DNA from: a virus
IMG/VR virus record: IMGVR_UViG_3300021963_000115
Coordinates: 1-64,000 of that record
DNA length: 64,000 nt
Strand: one strand, 5' to 3'
Within the stretch, counting starts at the first letter, position 1. Each line of letters begins with the position of its first letter. Made by a program: the position numbers and the translations under genes. Of the stretch, positions 52,701-61,070 are shown piece by piece. The notes under the pieces are model-generated. The model saw nothing but the letters and a program-made list of their open reading frames with translations. It was not told the DNA's origin and ran no database searches.

Positions 52701-55700
52701 TCGCATCCAGTTACAAAACAACTGAACCAAATTTTTACGCAAATCAAAAATGATATTGACGGCGCGTATGGTGCGAAGAACTTACAGGAATTTGTTGCAG
52801 AGGCTTGGAGTAACGAAGACTTCCGGGGCCACCTGAAAGAGAAGTACGCCCCCGGAAACAAAATGTCCGTATGGGACAAGATCATGAACGTCCTACGTCG
52901 CATGATTGGCTACCCTCCCAAGGCGCAAGAGTCTGTGCTTGATAACATAGACCGCATGCTAAACCAAATCGCAAGTCCTGCGCCTGATGTACGCAAGGGT
53001 GATTCACTGTATGCACAGGCTATTCATAGCCCCAACATGGCTCAAAAAGTTATGGGGAGAGTAGACGACATAATCCAGCAGCAGCAGGTTATGACACCTG
53101 AGCGTGCCGCTGAGTGGGTGGGTAAAGCCGAGAACATGGGCATCAGTTTCCGCGCCACCCTGCAGAGATTCTTAAACCTCTCAGCGTTGGGACAAGTTGG
53201 TAGTAAGTACCTTGGGCGTGATGCAATTACGTTTTCTGATAAGGTTAACGAGATGGCAGGTTACTACGAGAACTTGATGAATAAACTCAAGCCTCTGGTT
53301 GACCGTGAAGAAGCCTTTGCAAAAACTGACCGCTATCAGTTTTGGTCAACTCTTGTAAACGACTCCACCGTTGAGGATGTGAACCCTGCCGCACCACGTA
53401 AAAACTACGAAGGTTCTCCAGAGAAGCTGGCCGCATGGGATCAGTTGTTCAAGCGCTACAACACGTTGACGGATACAGAGAAGAAGCTGTACAACGACCA
53501 CTTTGGTGCGTTCAAAGAAATGTTCAAAGAACTGAAAGCTTCTATTAGAGGCAGTTTGAACCAGACTTTCCGCAATGAAGATGGCTCGCCCGACAATGAT
53601 CGCATCTCGTCTGCCTATGAGAAGATCATGGACAAGATCACTAAGATGGGTATTGATCATTACTCGCCCCTGTACCGTCATGGTAGCTTTTGGTTAGTCT
53701 ACACAGACAAAAATACCAATCAGTCCGTATCAAAACTGTTTGAAAGCCAAGCAGAGCGAAGACTCGAGCGTGAGAAGTTGGAAGCCGAGGGACATACTGG
53801 CTTTGATGAACCCGTGCGTATGGATCAGATGAAATCCAAATCTGTTCCACGTGGAACAGTTGCCGCAGATATTGTGAAGATTATGAAAGACGGTAACGCG
53901 GATGAAAAGGCTATTGATGCCTTTTACCAACTTATTGTCAGCGCACTGCCAGAGACCAGCGTGCTCAAGTCATTCCAAAAACGTAAGAACACCCCCGGTT
54001 ATATTGATGATGCGGCATTGGCGTTTACCAACGTCACGAGCAACATGGCGCGTCAGTTGTCCCGCATGAAATACAACGAGGAACTCAAAGGCTTGGTTGA
54101 TAAGATGCGTGCAACTGTGGCAGAGAGCCGTGGTAAAAACGCATTGCGCGGCTCAGACATTGTGAAAGAACTTGAAGCGCGTCATGAGTTTGCAATGAAC
54201 CCCACCCTGTCCGACATATCGCGCTATGCGAGTGCAGGGGCGTTCTACTTTAACTTGGCGGGTAACGTCTCATCTGCCGTAGTTAACTTAGTACAAACCC
54301 CAATGGCGACTTACCCCCAACTTGGTGGTGTGTATGGCTACTTAGAGGCAGGTAGAGCATTGATTGCGGCTACTAAACTGTATGGATCATCAGGGTTAAC
54401 CCGTGTAGTCACTGACATTAACGGTCAGCAGTCCACAGAAAAAGCCATGCTGTCTATTGAGAACCTTGTCAATGCAGGCAAAGCCCCGCAGTACAAAGCG
54501 CTTGTACAGCGTTTGAATGAACTGGGCTTCTTGCAAAACACAACAATGCGTGAGGCACTGGAAGCAAGTAACCGCGGAGAGATCAACAAGGGTAAATCCT
54601 CAGACTTGATGAACAAGGTTACTCAAACTTCTACGTTCTTGTTCCACCATGCCGAGCGTGCTAACCGTGAAGTTTCTGCGATTGCCACGTACGACTTGGA
54701 GATGCAGAAGCTGAAGAACAACAAGCAGATGAACGACGAGCAGAAGCAAGCGCAGGCAATTGAAAAAGCAGTGCGCATGTTGGAGTTCTCGCACGGTGCA
54801 AGCCACACAGAATCCGCCCCCAGTATTGGTCACAGCGACATTGGTAAGATTTTGACCGTGTTTAAGCGTTTCGGCTTCACCATGTACTACATGTTGTTTG
54901 ACACCATACGCAGATCACTCCCAATAGCAGGTGCCACTGGTAAAGAACTTGAGGGTATTAAAGCCGCACGTCGCCAGTTGGTCGGTACATATGGCATGGC
55001 AGGAATCTTTGCAGGTGCAAAGGGTTTACCCTTGTACTGGGTTGCTGAGTTGGCGTACAACGCATTGAACGATGATGACGAAGATGACTTCGATGCTGTC
55101 ATGCGTAAGTATCTTGGTGAGCTTGTGTACAAAGGTCCGGTCAACTACTTCACCAACTTGGGCATTGCTGATCGTGTGGGTTGGACTGATCTGATTTACC
55201 GTGAAAACAAAGGCGACAAAGCCGATGCGAGTGCTTTGAGCCAATTTGTAGAAAGCGTATTGGGTGCGCCATACTCTGTGGTTAACAGTTTGTATCGTGC
55301 AAAAGAGTTGGCGTCTGAAGGACATACAGAACGCGCTATCGAGGCGGCACTGCCTATTGGCCTGCGCAACATCCTCAAAGGTAGACGCTACTACTTTGAA
55401 GGTGCAAACACATTACGTGGTGACCCAGTGATGGGTGAAATCAACGGATACAACGCGGCTATGCAAGTGATGGGATTTGCTCCTGCTGACTTGATGGCGC
55501 AGTACGAAGAAAACGCATACGCCAAACAAAAGGGCGACACCATTAGCGGCATGGAGAAGAAGTACCTTAAACAGTATTACATCGCCGAGCGCATGGGGGA
55601 CTATGAACGTGCTGATGAGTTGCGTCAGAAGTTGTATGACTTGGGCGACAAGTACCCTGAGTTAAAAATTACTGAATCCACGATTACTAAGTCTGTTAAG

Positions 55701-55799
55701 AATCGTGACCGCATCTCAGAAGACATGCGCCACGGTGTGCAGTTGAACAAGAAACTGCGTCCATTGCTTGAACGCGATATTGCAGAACTGCGTGATTAA
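49734..55799 (+). CDS. Giant multi-domain virion protein with HExxH motif
   Basis: 2021 residues. N-terminal short domain (1-50), hydrophobic Gly/Ala-rich segments (about 125-190) that could insert in the membrane, a long Gln/Ala-rich linker, then a zincin-like site YEILHEMSHAG (His975, Glu976, His979) and long helical regions to the end (about 1150-2000). Large polyvalent proteins like this are carried in the head and ejected into the host. A protease domain would be an ejected enzyme acting on host or phage proteins; no second family was recognised. Confidence 0.7.
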   Translation: MIINLPKLGDVEFPDNVTPEQLNGLLGRLADKYDFTLPKPEASLGTIAKRGFMRSLGETGIALGDLAPAMLNQFIGGDKAYTERQMGEAQKTREELQQKYPTRFRSYKNIDSPFQAIEYGAETLGELLPSAATTIIPGAGAGIIGGRMAARSAMGAALEAGPLSRAGMMAAETAAKQAGQVAGRRAMYAGSYLGSFAQNAPEVFESIYQETGKFEPGIAALAGGISSVLDSIVPTKVMDQLGTYGKLKLVEKLAKESGAAPNVWKRIGVDAAKTAATEGLTESAQESISAYAEQVAGSAKDVLDPENIQRYKEAFVKGAVGGAGFAVPQAVSQYRTIKRDQFTTKEAQDALAQQEQLAQQQAQQPTAMQQQVMGAVQPQPGVPRTQEELEQAFRYTQEELGILQKRMDAARPGSQAYAELDSAIKAKQTEADKISQEKAKASAFGAATPNEQGLYTAQQPVDAVTIKSLGVNPTSKAAQSLLGLNLNTPEGVATLVQTLEDPGFRGNVNEAAYNTLISTLDPTAVAEARKSFTGAPNVARPNAPTGGTSTRVVSQPSGGQPAAGATTSQPDGVVSTGQNVDQSAGREGQSAAPVEGELDPLFKYAVSLIQTGTEPTPNALAKELGVDQERALEILAYMESEGMFDEIAKQQAIEQGNAVDAGKRKPPAKQPPVGTVKTINIPQEVVETEDQKAATSDKEKVYRLADIKKPTKQEKAARAYFGRMEFGLALRSIANDLALQPSPYRNSKMKTFEAHPEGPEAYFASEDEAQMHLGQGGVHARDASDWVRNNLSAKNVAYMDKEAKNWASRNVTASRFLKKLDKQQKQKANVKTQVKEEAQAAKEAGEYAPTLEELAESKSTDTLAKKRKRELESLARELENDVYGGMDLEASQDIAALFVEAHPVVLDLLRRGHLNLALRSLSETASSEFVGKTAGALAKITGNTKLVYGAAKSKFDPTTNTVYLREDATDYEILHEMSHAGLSHTISNPSHPVTKQLNQIFTQIKNDIDGAYGAKNLQEFVAEAWSNEDFRGHLKEKYAPGNKMSVWDKIMNVLRRMIGYPPKAQESVLDNIDRMLNQIASPAPDVRKGDSLYAQAIHSPNMAQKVMGRVDDIIQQQQVMTPERAAEWVGKAENMGISFRATLQRFLNLSALGQVGSKYLGRDAITFSDKVNEMAGYYENLMNKLKPLVDREEAFAKTDRYQFWSTLVNDSTVEDVNPAAPRKNYEGSPEKLAAWDQLFKRYNTLTDTEKKLYNDHFGAFKEMFKELKASIRGSLNQTFRNEDGSPDNDRISSAYEKIMDKITKMGIDHYSPLYRHGSFWLVYTDKNTNQSVSKLFESQAERRLEREKLEAEGHTGFDEPVRMDQMKSKSVPRGTVAADIVKIMKDGNADEKAIDAFYQLIVSALPETSVLKSFQKRKNTPGYIDDAALAFTNVTSNMARQLSRMKYNEELKGLVDKMRATVAESRGKNALRGSDIVKELEARHEFAMNPTLSDISRYASAGAFYFNLAGNVSSAVVNLVQTPMATYPQLGGVYGYLEAGRALIAATKLYGSSGLTRVVTDINGQQSTEKAMLSIENLVNAGKAPQYKALVQRLNELGFLQNTTMREALEASNRGEINKGKSSDLMNKVTQTSTFLFHHAERANREVSAIATYDLEMQKLKNNKQMNDEQKQAQAIEKAVRMLEFSHGASHTESAPSIGHSDIGKILTVFKRFGFTMYYMLFDTIRRSLPIAGATGKELEGIKAARRQLVGTYGMAGIFAGAKGLPLYWVAELAYNALNDDDEDDFDAVMRKYLGELVYKGPVNYFTNLGIADRVGWTDLIYRENKGDKADASALSQFVESVLGAPYSVVNSLYRAKELASEGHTERAIEAALPIGLRNILKGRRYYFEGANTLRGDPVMGEINGYNAAMQVMGFAPADLMAQYEENAYAKQKGDTISGMEKKYLKQYYIAERMGDYERADELRQKLYDLGDKYPELKITESTITKSVKNRDRISEDMRHGVQLNKKLRPLLERDIAELRD

Positions 55800-55802
55800 A
55801 TG

Positions 55803-55831
55803 AAAAAACCCCCCGGTTTTTAGCCGGGGGG
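55803..55831 (-). terminator. Intrinsic terminator of the replication operon
   Basis: On the minus strand CCCCCCGG (55831-55824) pairs with CCGGGGGG (55816-55809) around a 7-base loop and is followed by TTTTTT. On the plus strand the stem is followed by AAAG, so it fits the leftward replication genes better than the rightward virion genes, which end four bases away. Confidence 0.8.
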
Positions 55832-55897
55832 AAAGATCAGGAGATCAGCAACTGGAAGGAGAGGAGATCAAGTTGCTAGGCGAACTCTATCACATGA

Positions 55898-56098
55898 TCA
55901 TCCAATGCGCCAGACTCTCACACCCTGTGTGCCGTTCTCCAAACAAAAGCGCGACTTGACAGTCATATTGCGCTCTCGTGCTTCCCGTTTTATATCCGCT
56001 ACCAACTTATCAGGGTCAAGTGTTGGAATATAAAACGAACTACCAATTATAAACTTGTGCCATTCAATAATAACTGGCAAGCCACTATTCAATATCAT
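55898..56098 (-). CDS. Small protein coupled to the primase-helicase
   Basis: 66 residues from the ATG at 56098, overlapping the primase stop by 14 bases. MILNSGLPVIIEWHKFIIGS then FYIPTLDPDKLVADIKREAR and GVRVWRIG, a pattern seen in short conserved phage proteins with no known role. A longer frame to 56155 lies inside the primase and is less likely. Confidence 0.68.
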   Translation of the reverse strand: MILNSGLPVIIEWHKFIIGSSFYIPTLDPDKLVADIKREARERNMTVKSRFCLENGTQGVRVWRIG

Positions 56099-58946
56099 CG
56101 CTAGGTGACGGTGGTGTATCTTCCGGATCAAGCACTGTTGCTTTTGCGCAATCAATTACCAATGCACTGACAGATGGTGTGGTCATATCAGAGCCACGGG
56201 ACATGGCTTTCTTAACGACACCCAGTGATGCGCCCATCTTATTCAAGTCATCGACCAGTGACTTGTATGAAACTTGATTGTCGCTACACCAGTCACGCAG
56301 TATCTTGACTGTGATGAACAAATGTTTGGTGTCCGGCTCGTACCGAGTGATCAACTCTCCACGGGGTTCACGCACTGGCGCTTCGAACAGCCCCGACCGT
56401 TTATCAGCCGTGCTTTTTACAATCAACATATTGTTGTTGTGTTTGTTCAAAAATAATCCAAGGTGTGCCATCGGACCTGATGCCCCGGGGCGTACTTCAA
56501 CTCTCATCCTACCAATTGTTTCCACAGCCCACTTATACACGGCTGCCACATCAATGTTGTGAAGTCCTAACTTCTTAGTGATCAAACCGGAAGTGATGGC
56601 ACATGCCGCCTTCGCAGACCAAAAGCGCTCACGCTGAGTAAGCCCTGCCGCCTTATCAAACTTGCGTTGGATTTTCTCCAACATCTTCTTAACTTCAGGC
56701 AGATTGGTAATGACATAACGGATAAACACTTCACCCGCCACACCATAGTTGTCATACATGGCGTTGAAAGCCGCGTCTGACTCAGCCTTCGTCATGTTAT
56801 CGGTCTTAGAGATTGTGAACTCCAAGATACGCATCAGCTCACCTTCAGGAAAGTCCTTCAGGTTAAACAGTTGATCGTACAAGCTCTTGTTGCCTGATGT
56901 AATCGCTATCAAAGCCCAGCGCAGTGTATTGCTACGCTCTGCGTTAACTTGTGACTGCATGCGGTTACGCCCACGACCATGTGTAATGCTGTACGCCATG
57001 TTGCTAACTTCTTCGTCAGCCATGTTGGTTAGTTCGTCAATCGTAGCGGGTAAGTTACCAAGGATAGAGACACGGTGCATACGGGCAAGGTACTTGTCCT
57101 CCTGATTCATCAAGGTCTCAATCGGGCGACCCCAAATACTATTGACCATGTGCTGAACCGTGGTCTTGCCCACACCCGAGCCGTTGTTGGTCAGGTGAAT
57201 GATGCCGCCACTCAAGTTAGTGAACTTGAACAATGCAGAGCCAAACCCTGCGAACAGAATGAACGCACGGTCTTCATTACCCGCACGGGCGTAGTTGTTA
57301 GCCAACTTAGCCCACTCATGGATCGTACCCTTCTTAGAGTACATAGCCGCCAACTCAGCCGTAGCGGATGACGAGGGACTGTAATTGACCCCTGCCGCAG
57401 TAATCTCACGATTGCCTACGACGAACGTGGTGTCGTTGTCACACCAACCAAATTGTTGCCGCGCCTTCTCAGCCTCAGACAACTGTTGCAACTCATTAAC
57501 CCATCGGGTGATATACGCCATAAGTCCATCCAATCTTTTGTTATACGCAGTGACGCCTTGGTACGCCAAGACTTCACGAAACTTGTCCTTCGACAGCACA
57601 CTTGCCAGTGGGCATGAGAACTCGCGTATCCCATCCTTGGGCATGTGCAGTCGCATCCATAGAGATTCACCCGCATCGGGGTCAGTCAGTCGTTTGACGA
57701 CATACAAGTCGTACTCATAGACGAGAGTGTCGCGCTCATCATCGTCTTCTTCGTCTTTCTTCTTGGCTTTCTCAGATGGGATACCACGCTTGTAGACACC
57801 CCCATTCTTGCCTCGGAAGTACGGGAACGGATACTCCGGAATCTCAACTGTAATTTCTTCTTCTAACGTAGCGCTGTGCATGACAACAATGTTGTCCTCT
57901 GCTTTTGCTTCCGCAATCTGTGCGCCAATTTGAATTGGTGAAGTGATCTTGCCCTTGTTCGGGCAATCTACACACCCGTCGGGATTTAGACCCGCAAACG
58001 TGGCGCATTTGTAAGGTTTTGTAAGTAGGGTGTTGGCTTTGTCTCTCGTCTCTTTTGGGTCATATTCAGGATGACCGTGCGAGATCTTGTGGATTGCCAA
58101 CTCACCATCTTCACAATTAACTGCGATTGAAAGTCCTGCTCGCCATAACGGTTCTTCGGTGTTCTCTTGGTCGCGGTAGATTGAGATTAGTTGTGCGCAC
58201 CCCTTGCCTTGTGCGCTTTTGCGCATGATCGTGCCAAATCTTGACACGCTGTTACCCATCAAAGCGCGGGTGGTTGCATCCATTGGCTGTTTACGCACGG
58301 GGGCGGCAAACGGCAGGTCATCAGCCTCATCATCTGTTGTAATGCCTACGATGGCTTGAAATCGCTTGAAGTCAACGGGTTGTGAAGTTACCAACACACC
58401 GACTTGCTTGGGTGGTGAGTCTTTAAAGTTTAATGTCTCCGGTATTCGGAGGATACGGGCCGCGTCTGCTGTAACTGCGGGATCTGCATACAAGTTGTAG
58501 GATGCACAGAACTTCTTAAACGCTTCAGCGGTTGGCTTCCAGTCGTTGTAGAAGATTGTTTCCGTAAGTGTCCAGTATGCGTGTACACCACGTCCTGAAT
58601 TTACAAGTGTTGGTTTTGGAAGACCAGTGGTCTGTACAAACTCTTTGAGTGCATTTATTGCTTGTGCTTGTGTTTCATAAGGCTTGTTATCACCGCAATC
58701 AAGGTCGAGCCAAAATGCTCTGAACCATTTAGCGTTCTGTGCTGTCCGCCCTTCAGAGGCGTTCAAATACTTTGCACATCCGAAATACGCATCGTATCCC
58801 TGTGAAAGTAACCCTTCTACTACACCGTCAATTTCTTCTAATGTCTCTACAAAAGTCTGTCTAGGCGCACCCTTCTTCAATCCCACCACACAGTACATGC
58901 CATCAGAGGCAAGCACCGATGAGAGAAAGGGAATCCTTGAGGTCAT
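56085..58946 (-). CDS. Primase-helicase (AEP-like primase plus DUF927-type helicase)
   Basis: 953 residues. N-terminal part (about 1-250): FRAFWLDLDCG (about 70), LVNSGRGVHAYWTL (about 115) and DPAVTADAARILRIPETLN (about 155) are the acidic and Gly/Arg/His features of archaeo-eukaryotic-type primases of phages and plasmids. C-terminal part: Walker A NNGSGVGKTT (about 588-597) and an adjacent helicase core of the DUF927 type. It probably both primes and unwinds DNA. The hairpin at 58966-58992 lies in its leader. Confidence 0.85.
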   Translation of the reverse strand: MTSRIPFLSSVLASDGMYCVVGLKKGAPRQTFVETLEEIDGVVEGLLSQGYDAYFGCAKYLNASEGRTAQNAKWFRAFWLDLDCGDNKPYETQAQAINALKEFVQTTGLPKPTLVNSGRGVHAYWTLTETIFYNDWKPTAEAFKKFCASYNLYADPAVTADAARILRIPETLNFKDSPPKQVGVLVTSQPVDFKRFQAIVGITTDDEADDLPFAAPVRKQPMDATTRALMGNSVSRFGTIMRKSAQGKGCAQLISIYRDQENTEEPLWRAGLSIAVNCEDGELAIHKISHGHPEYDPKETRDKANTLLTKPYKCATFAGLNPDGCVDCPNKGKITSPIQIGAQIAEAKAEDNIVVMHSATLEEEITVEIPEYPFPYFRGKNGGVYKRGIPSEKAKKKDEEDDDERDTLVYEYDLYVVKRLTDPDAGESLWMRLHMPKDGIREFSCPLASVLSKDKFREVLAYQGVTAYNKRLDGLMAYITRWVNELQQLSEAEKARQQFGWCDNDTTFVVGNREITAAGVNYSPSSSATAELAAMYSKKGTIHEWAKLANNYARAGNEDRAFILFAGFGSALFKFTNLSGGIIHLTNNGSGVGKTTVQHMVNSIWGRPIETLMNQEDKYLARMHRVSILGNLPATIDELTNMADEEVSNMAYSITHGRGRNRMQSQVNAERSNTLRWALIAITSGNKSLYDQLFNLKDFPEGELMRILEFTISKTDNMTKAESDAAFNAMYDNYGVAGEVFIRYVITNLPEVKKMLEKIQRKFDKAAGLTQRERFWSAKAACAITSGLITKKLGLHNIDVAAVYKWAVETIGRMRVEVRPGASGPMAHLGLFLNKHNNNMLIVKSTADKRSGLFEAPVREPRGELITRYEPDTKHLFITVKILRDWCSDNQVSYKSLVDDLNKMGASLGVVKKAMSRGSDMTTPSVSALVIDCAKATVLDPEDTPPSPSDDIE

Positions 58947-58965
58947 TGTTCGCTCTTAAAAATAC

Positions 58966-58992
58966 CGTTAACCTACTGGCGATAGGTTAACG
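58966..58992. promoter_or_regulatory. 10-bp inverted repeat between regulator and primase
   Basis: CGTTAACCTA and TAGGTTAACG with a 7-base centre. In the leftward RNA it forms a hairpin followed by GTATTTTT, so it could be an attenuator; as DNA it could be the operator of the adjoining HTH protein. Confidence 0.6.
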
Positions 58993-58993
58993 A

Positions 58994-59272
58994 TCAGATT
59001 GATGATTGGTTGCTTTTTGCTCTGAGTGTCTTGATGACGTTGGCAATCGTTTCTCGCATTTTGGGGTGGGGCATAGTCTTGCCCAAGAACCACATGTATG
59101 CCGCTTGCCTTGATACACCAATATATTCAGCCACATCCTGCACGGGAATGTCGCGTTCAATACATAAGCGCCCAAGTTGCACTCCAATATGTTTGGAGTC
59201 TGCTTTCCTGTTTGCCTGTACGAACTTACGTGAATAGCCTGTATTGTTCATAGTAGGGGTGGGGGTACTCAC
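58994..59272 (-). CDS. Cro/CI-type HTH regulator (putative)
   Basis: 92 residues. The GRLCIERDIPVQDVAEYIGV then SRQAAYMWFLGK part is a clear XRE-type helix-turn-helix. The GTG at 59272 is used (GCGGACGAACG upstream); an ATG at 59251 is the alternative. It lies between the SSB candidate and the primase and could regulate them through the inverted repeat next to its stop. Confidence 0.78.
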   Translation of the reverse strand: MSTPTPTMNNTGYSRKFVQANRKADSKHIGVQLGRLCIERDIPVQDVAEYIGVSRQAAYMWFLGKTMPHPKMRETIANVIKTLRAKSNQSSI

Positions 59273-59315
59273 CGTTCGTCCGCAAGCAAAGTTGCACGAC
59301 TTTCCCCCCGATTCA

Positions 59316-60191
59316 TTACTCAGCCCAGTCGTCTAAGATCGCGTCAACATCTTTCGGTGCGGCTTTCTTAGGGCGCTTAACTGGCTCAACTTCAGGCGCT
59401 TCTTGAGCTTCAACCTTTGGTGCGGCTTTGGGGGCAGGGGCTTCAATGGCTTTCGCTTTCACACCATCGGCCTGCGCAACGGTAGAGGCGATAGCAGTCT
59501 TGGCATCTGCAGACTGACCCTTCTCTTGGCATGTTGCCATCTCATCTTCTTCCAATGGGCGTACCGCCTTGAAAGTCAGCTTGGGTGTAGCACTTGATGT
59601 ATCAAAGCGCATCTCAGTCACAACTGCGGTGACGGGCAGACCATGACCACCCAAGAACTTAGCATAAGCCTGCAAAGGCATTTTGCCACTCTCGGCATTA
59701 CCAAAGATTGACTGCGCGGGAAGCGTCAACTGATACACATCTCCTTGGAGGTCGTTCTCAAGGGTAACTGCCAGTCTTTGACTGTAACGGCAAGCACGTC
59801 CATTGCCCTGTCCTGAACCTGCGATGTTCTGTGGGCAGTTAGCGCACTTGGATGCTTGTGGCTCATCAACCTTAGTATCAGGGGTGATACCATCGTTTGA
59901 CCAACATGTTGGGGCAACATTCTTGCCTTCTTCATAAGTACCTTCATAAAAGCTACGTGATACGTGCGGGTTAGCCGCAACGATCACAATGTTCATTGCA
60001 CGATCTTCATTCTGTGCAATTTCTTTACCGTCAACGAGCATACGGAACACATTGCCGCGGATCGAGATTCGCTTGCCTGTGGAACTTCCAGTAGAACCCA
60101 TTAGGGCTTTGGTGGTTGCATCCAGTTCAAGGTTGCGTAAGTGTGCGGGAAGATTATTACCGCCTTTTGAAAAGAGTGTCATTGCAGTCAT
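59316..60191 (-). CDS. Single-stranded DNA-binding protein (putative)
   Basis: 291 residues. N-terminal beta-rich part with a four-Cys knuckle-like site (KCANCPQN ... RACRYSQR, about 114-137), then RLAVTLENDLQGDVYQLTLP and an Ala/Pro/Lys-rich linker, ending in DVDAILDDWAE, an acidic hydrophobic tip typical of SSBs that recruit partners. Its placement with primase, helicase and polymerase supports the role. AGGAG precedes the ATG. Confidence 0.68.
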   Translation of the reverse strand: MTAMTLFSKGGNNLPAHLRNLELDATTKALMGSTGSSTGKRISIRGNVFRMLVDGKEIAQNEDRAMNIVIVAANPHVSRSFYEGTYEEGKNVAPTCWSNDGITPDTKVDEPQASKCANCPQNIAGSGQGNGRACRYSQRLAVTLENDLQGDVYQLTLPAQSIFGNAESGKMPLQAYAKFLGGHGLPVTAVVTEMRFDTSSATPKLTFKAVRPLEEDEMATCQEKGQSADAKTAIASTVAQADGVKAKAIEAPAPKAAPKVEAQEAPEVEPVKRPKKAAPKDVDAILDDWAE

Positions 60192-60206
60192 TTAGTTTCT
60201 CCTGAG

Positions 60207-60440
60207 TTAAAGGGCGATCCATTCGCCATTGTGATCCACGTACTGTGTATCGAGATTACCGTCACACCATGTAATGATGTGTCCGATAGATGGGACTTGT
60301 TCTACAAAGAACTTGATAGTCCTTGCCATGTCAGTGCAATTGCCCGCAGGCATGTGAACGTGACCAACATTCTTTAATAGGTCATAGGTTACGTTTGTAA
60401 CCTCACACCCAAAGTAGTGGTGATCAATTGCGCTACTCAT
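60207..60440 (-). CDS. Hypothetical small protein
   Basis: 77 residues, alpha/beta, with HHYFGCEVTN, HVHMPAGNC and TWCDGNLDTQYVDHNGEW. Several His/Cys could bind metal. Start overlaps the upstream HTH gene's stop (ATGA). Confidence 0.65.
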   Translation of the reverse strand: MSSAIDHHYFGCEVTNVTYDLLKNVGHVHMPAGNCTDMARTIKFFVEQVPSIGHIITWCDGNLDTQYVDHNGEWIAL

Positions 60441-60613
60441 TTAGTATCTCCTGATGTGTTTGTGATGGTTTCGAGGTCTGAGCGTTTTACACGCACCTTG
60501 TTGCCTACTTTGAAATGTGGAATCTTATTCGCACGGATTAGCGTATAGACCGTTTGTCGAGAGACGCGCAAATACTTTGCAACTTCTTCAACGGTCAGAG
60601 TTTCAACTTCCAT
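60437..60613 (-). CDS. Excisionase-family HTH protein (58 aa)
   Basis: TLTVEEVAKYLRVSRQTVYT followed by LIRANKIPHFKVGNKVRVKR is a textbook HTH_17/excisionase-type DNA-binding domain, complete in 58 residues. AGGAGG lies upstream of the ATG at 60613. The gene overlaps both neighbours. Without an integrase in the window it is more likely a regulator of the replication genes. Confidence 0.85.
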   Translation of the reverse strand: MEVETLTVEEVAKYLRVSRQTVYTLIRANKIPHFKVGNKVRVKRSDLETITNTSGDTK

Positions 60614-61010
60614 TTGAAGTCCTCCTGATGGTTACGGAATATTTAGAATCGACATTCAGACCCATGGGCATCATGTCGGGGTTTTCGTCAAGCAACTGTC
60701 TCATCGTAGTCTGACTGATGCGCTTCTCTAAGAGTTCAGGCATCTTGTGTTCCATGATGAAGCCGTGCATGGCTTGCCAATCACTTGTCCAGTAGCGGGT
60801 TTTAACACCACGCATGACTGTGCCGTGTTGGGTTTTAAGGCTATCAGCGCCAACGGATTTACAAAGGTCAAGCAGTTTGCCTTCCAATGTTTCCATCTGT
60901 TCTTTGATAACCCCGTCCTGTTCTTCGTACTCACGTAGAAGTTCAGCACGTTTGTCGCGCATCTTGATGTATGCGGCGACAAGTCTATCAGCCGAAATTG
61001 ATTCGGTCAT
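60603..61010 (-). CDS. Conserved-type phage protein of unknown function
   Basis: 135 residues. Helical coiled N-terminus (KMRDKRAELLREYEEQDGVI), then TRYWTSDWQAMHGFIMEHKM and GLNVDSKYSVTIRR, a recognisable phage type that lacks an assigned role in my knowledge. First gene after the promoter at 61037-61064; AAGGAG upstream. Confidence 0.72.
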   Translation of the reverse strand: MTESISADRLVAAYIKMRDKRAELLREYEEQDGVIKEQMETLEGKLLDLCKSVGADSLKTQHGTVMRGVKTRYWTSDWQAMHGFIMEHKMPELLEKRISQTTMRQLLDENPDMMPMGLNVDSKYSVTIRRTSNGS

Positions 61011-61036
61011 ATCTCTCTCCTTCTCTTTATGATTAA

Positions 61037-61064
61037 ATGATACACCTAAAATTTACATTGTCAA
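61037..61064 (-). promoter_or_regulatory. Sigma70 promoter within the replication arm
   Basis: On the minus strand TTGACA (61064-61059), a 16-base spacer, TATCAT (61042-61037). It lies between the SNF2 helicase and the next gene and would drive the SSB, HTH and primase genes independently of the upstream operon. Confidence 0.75.
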
Positions 61065-61070
61065 GAATTT

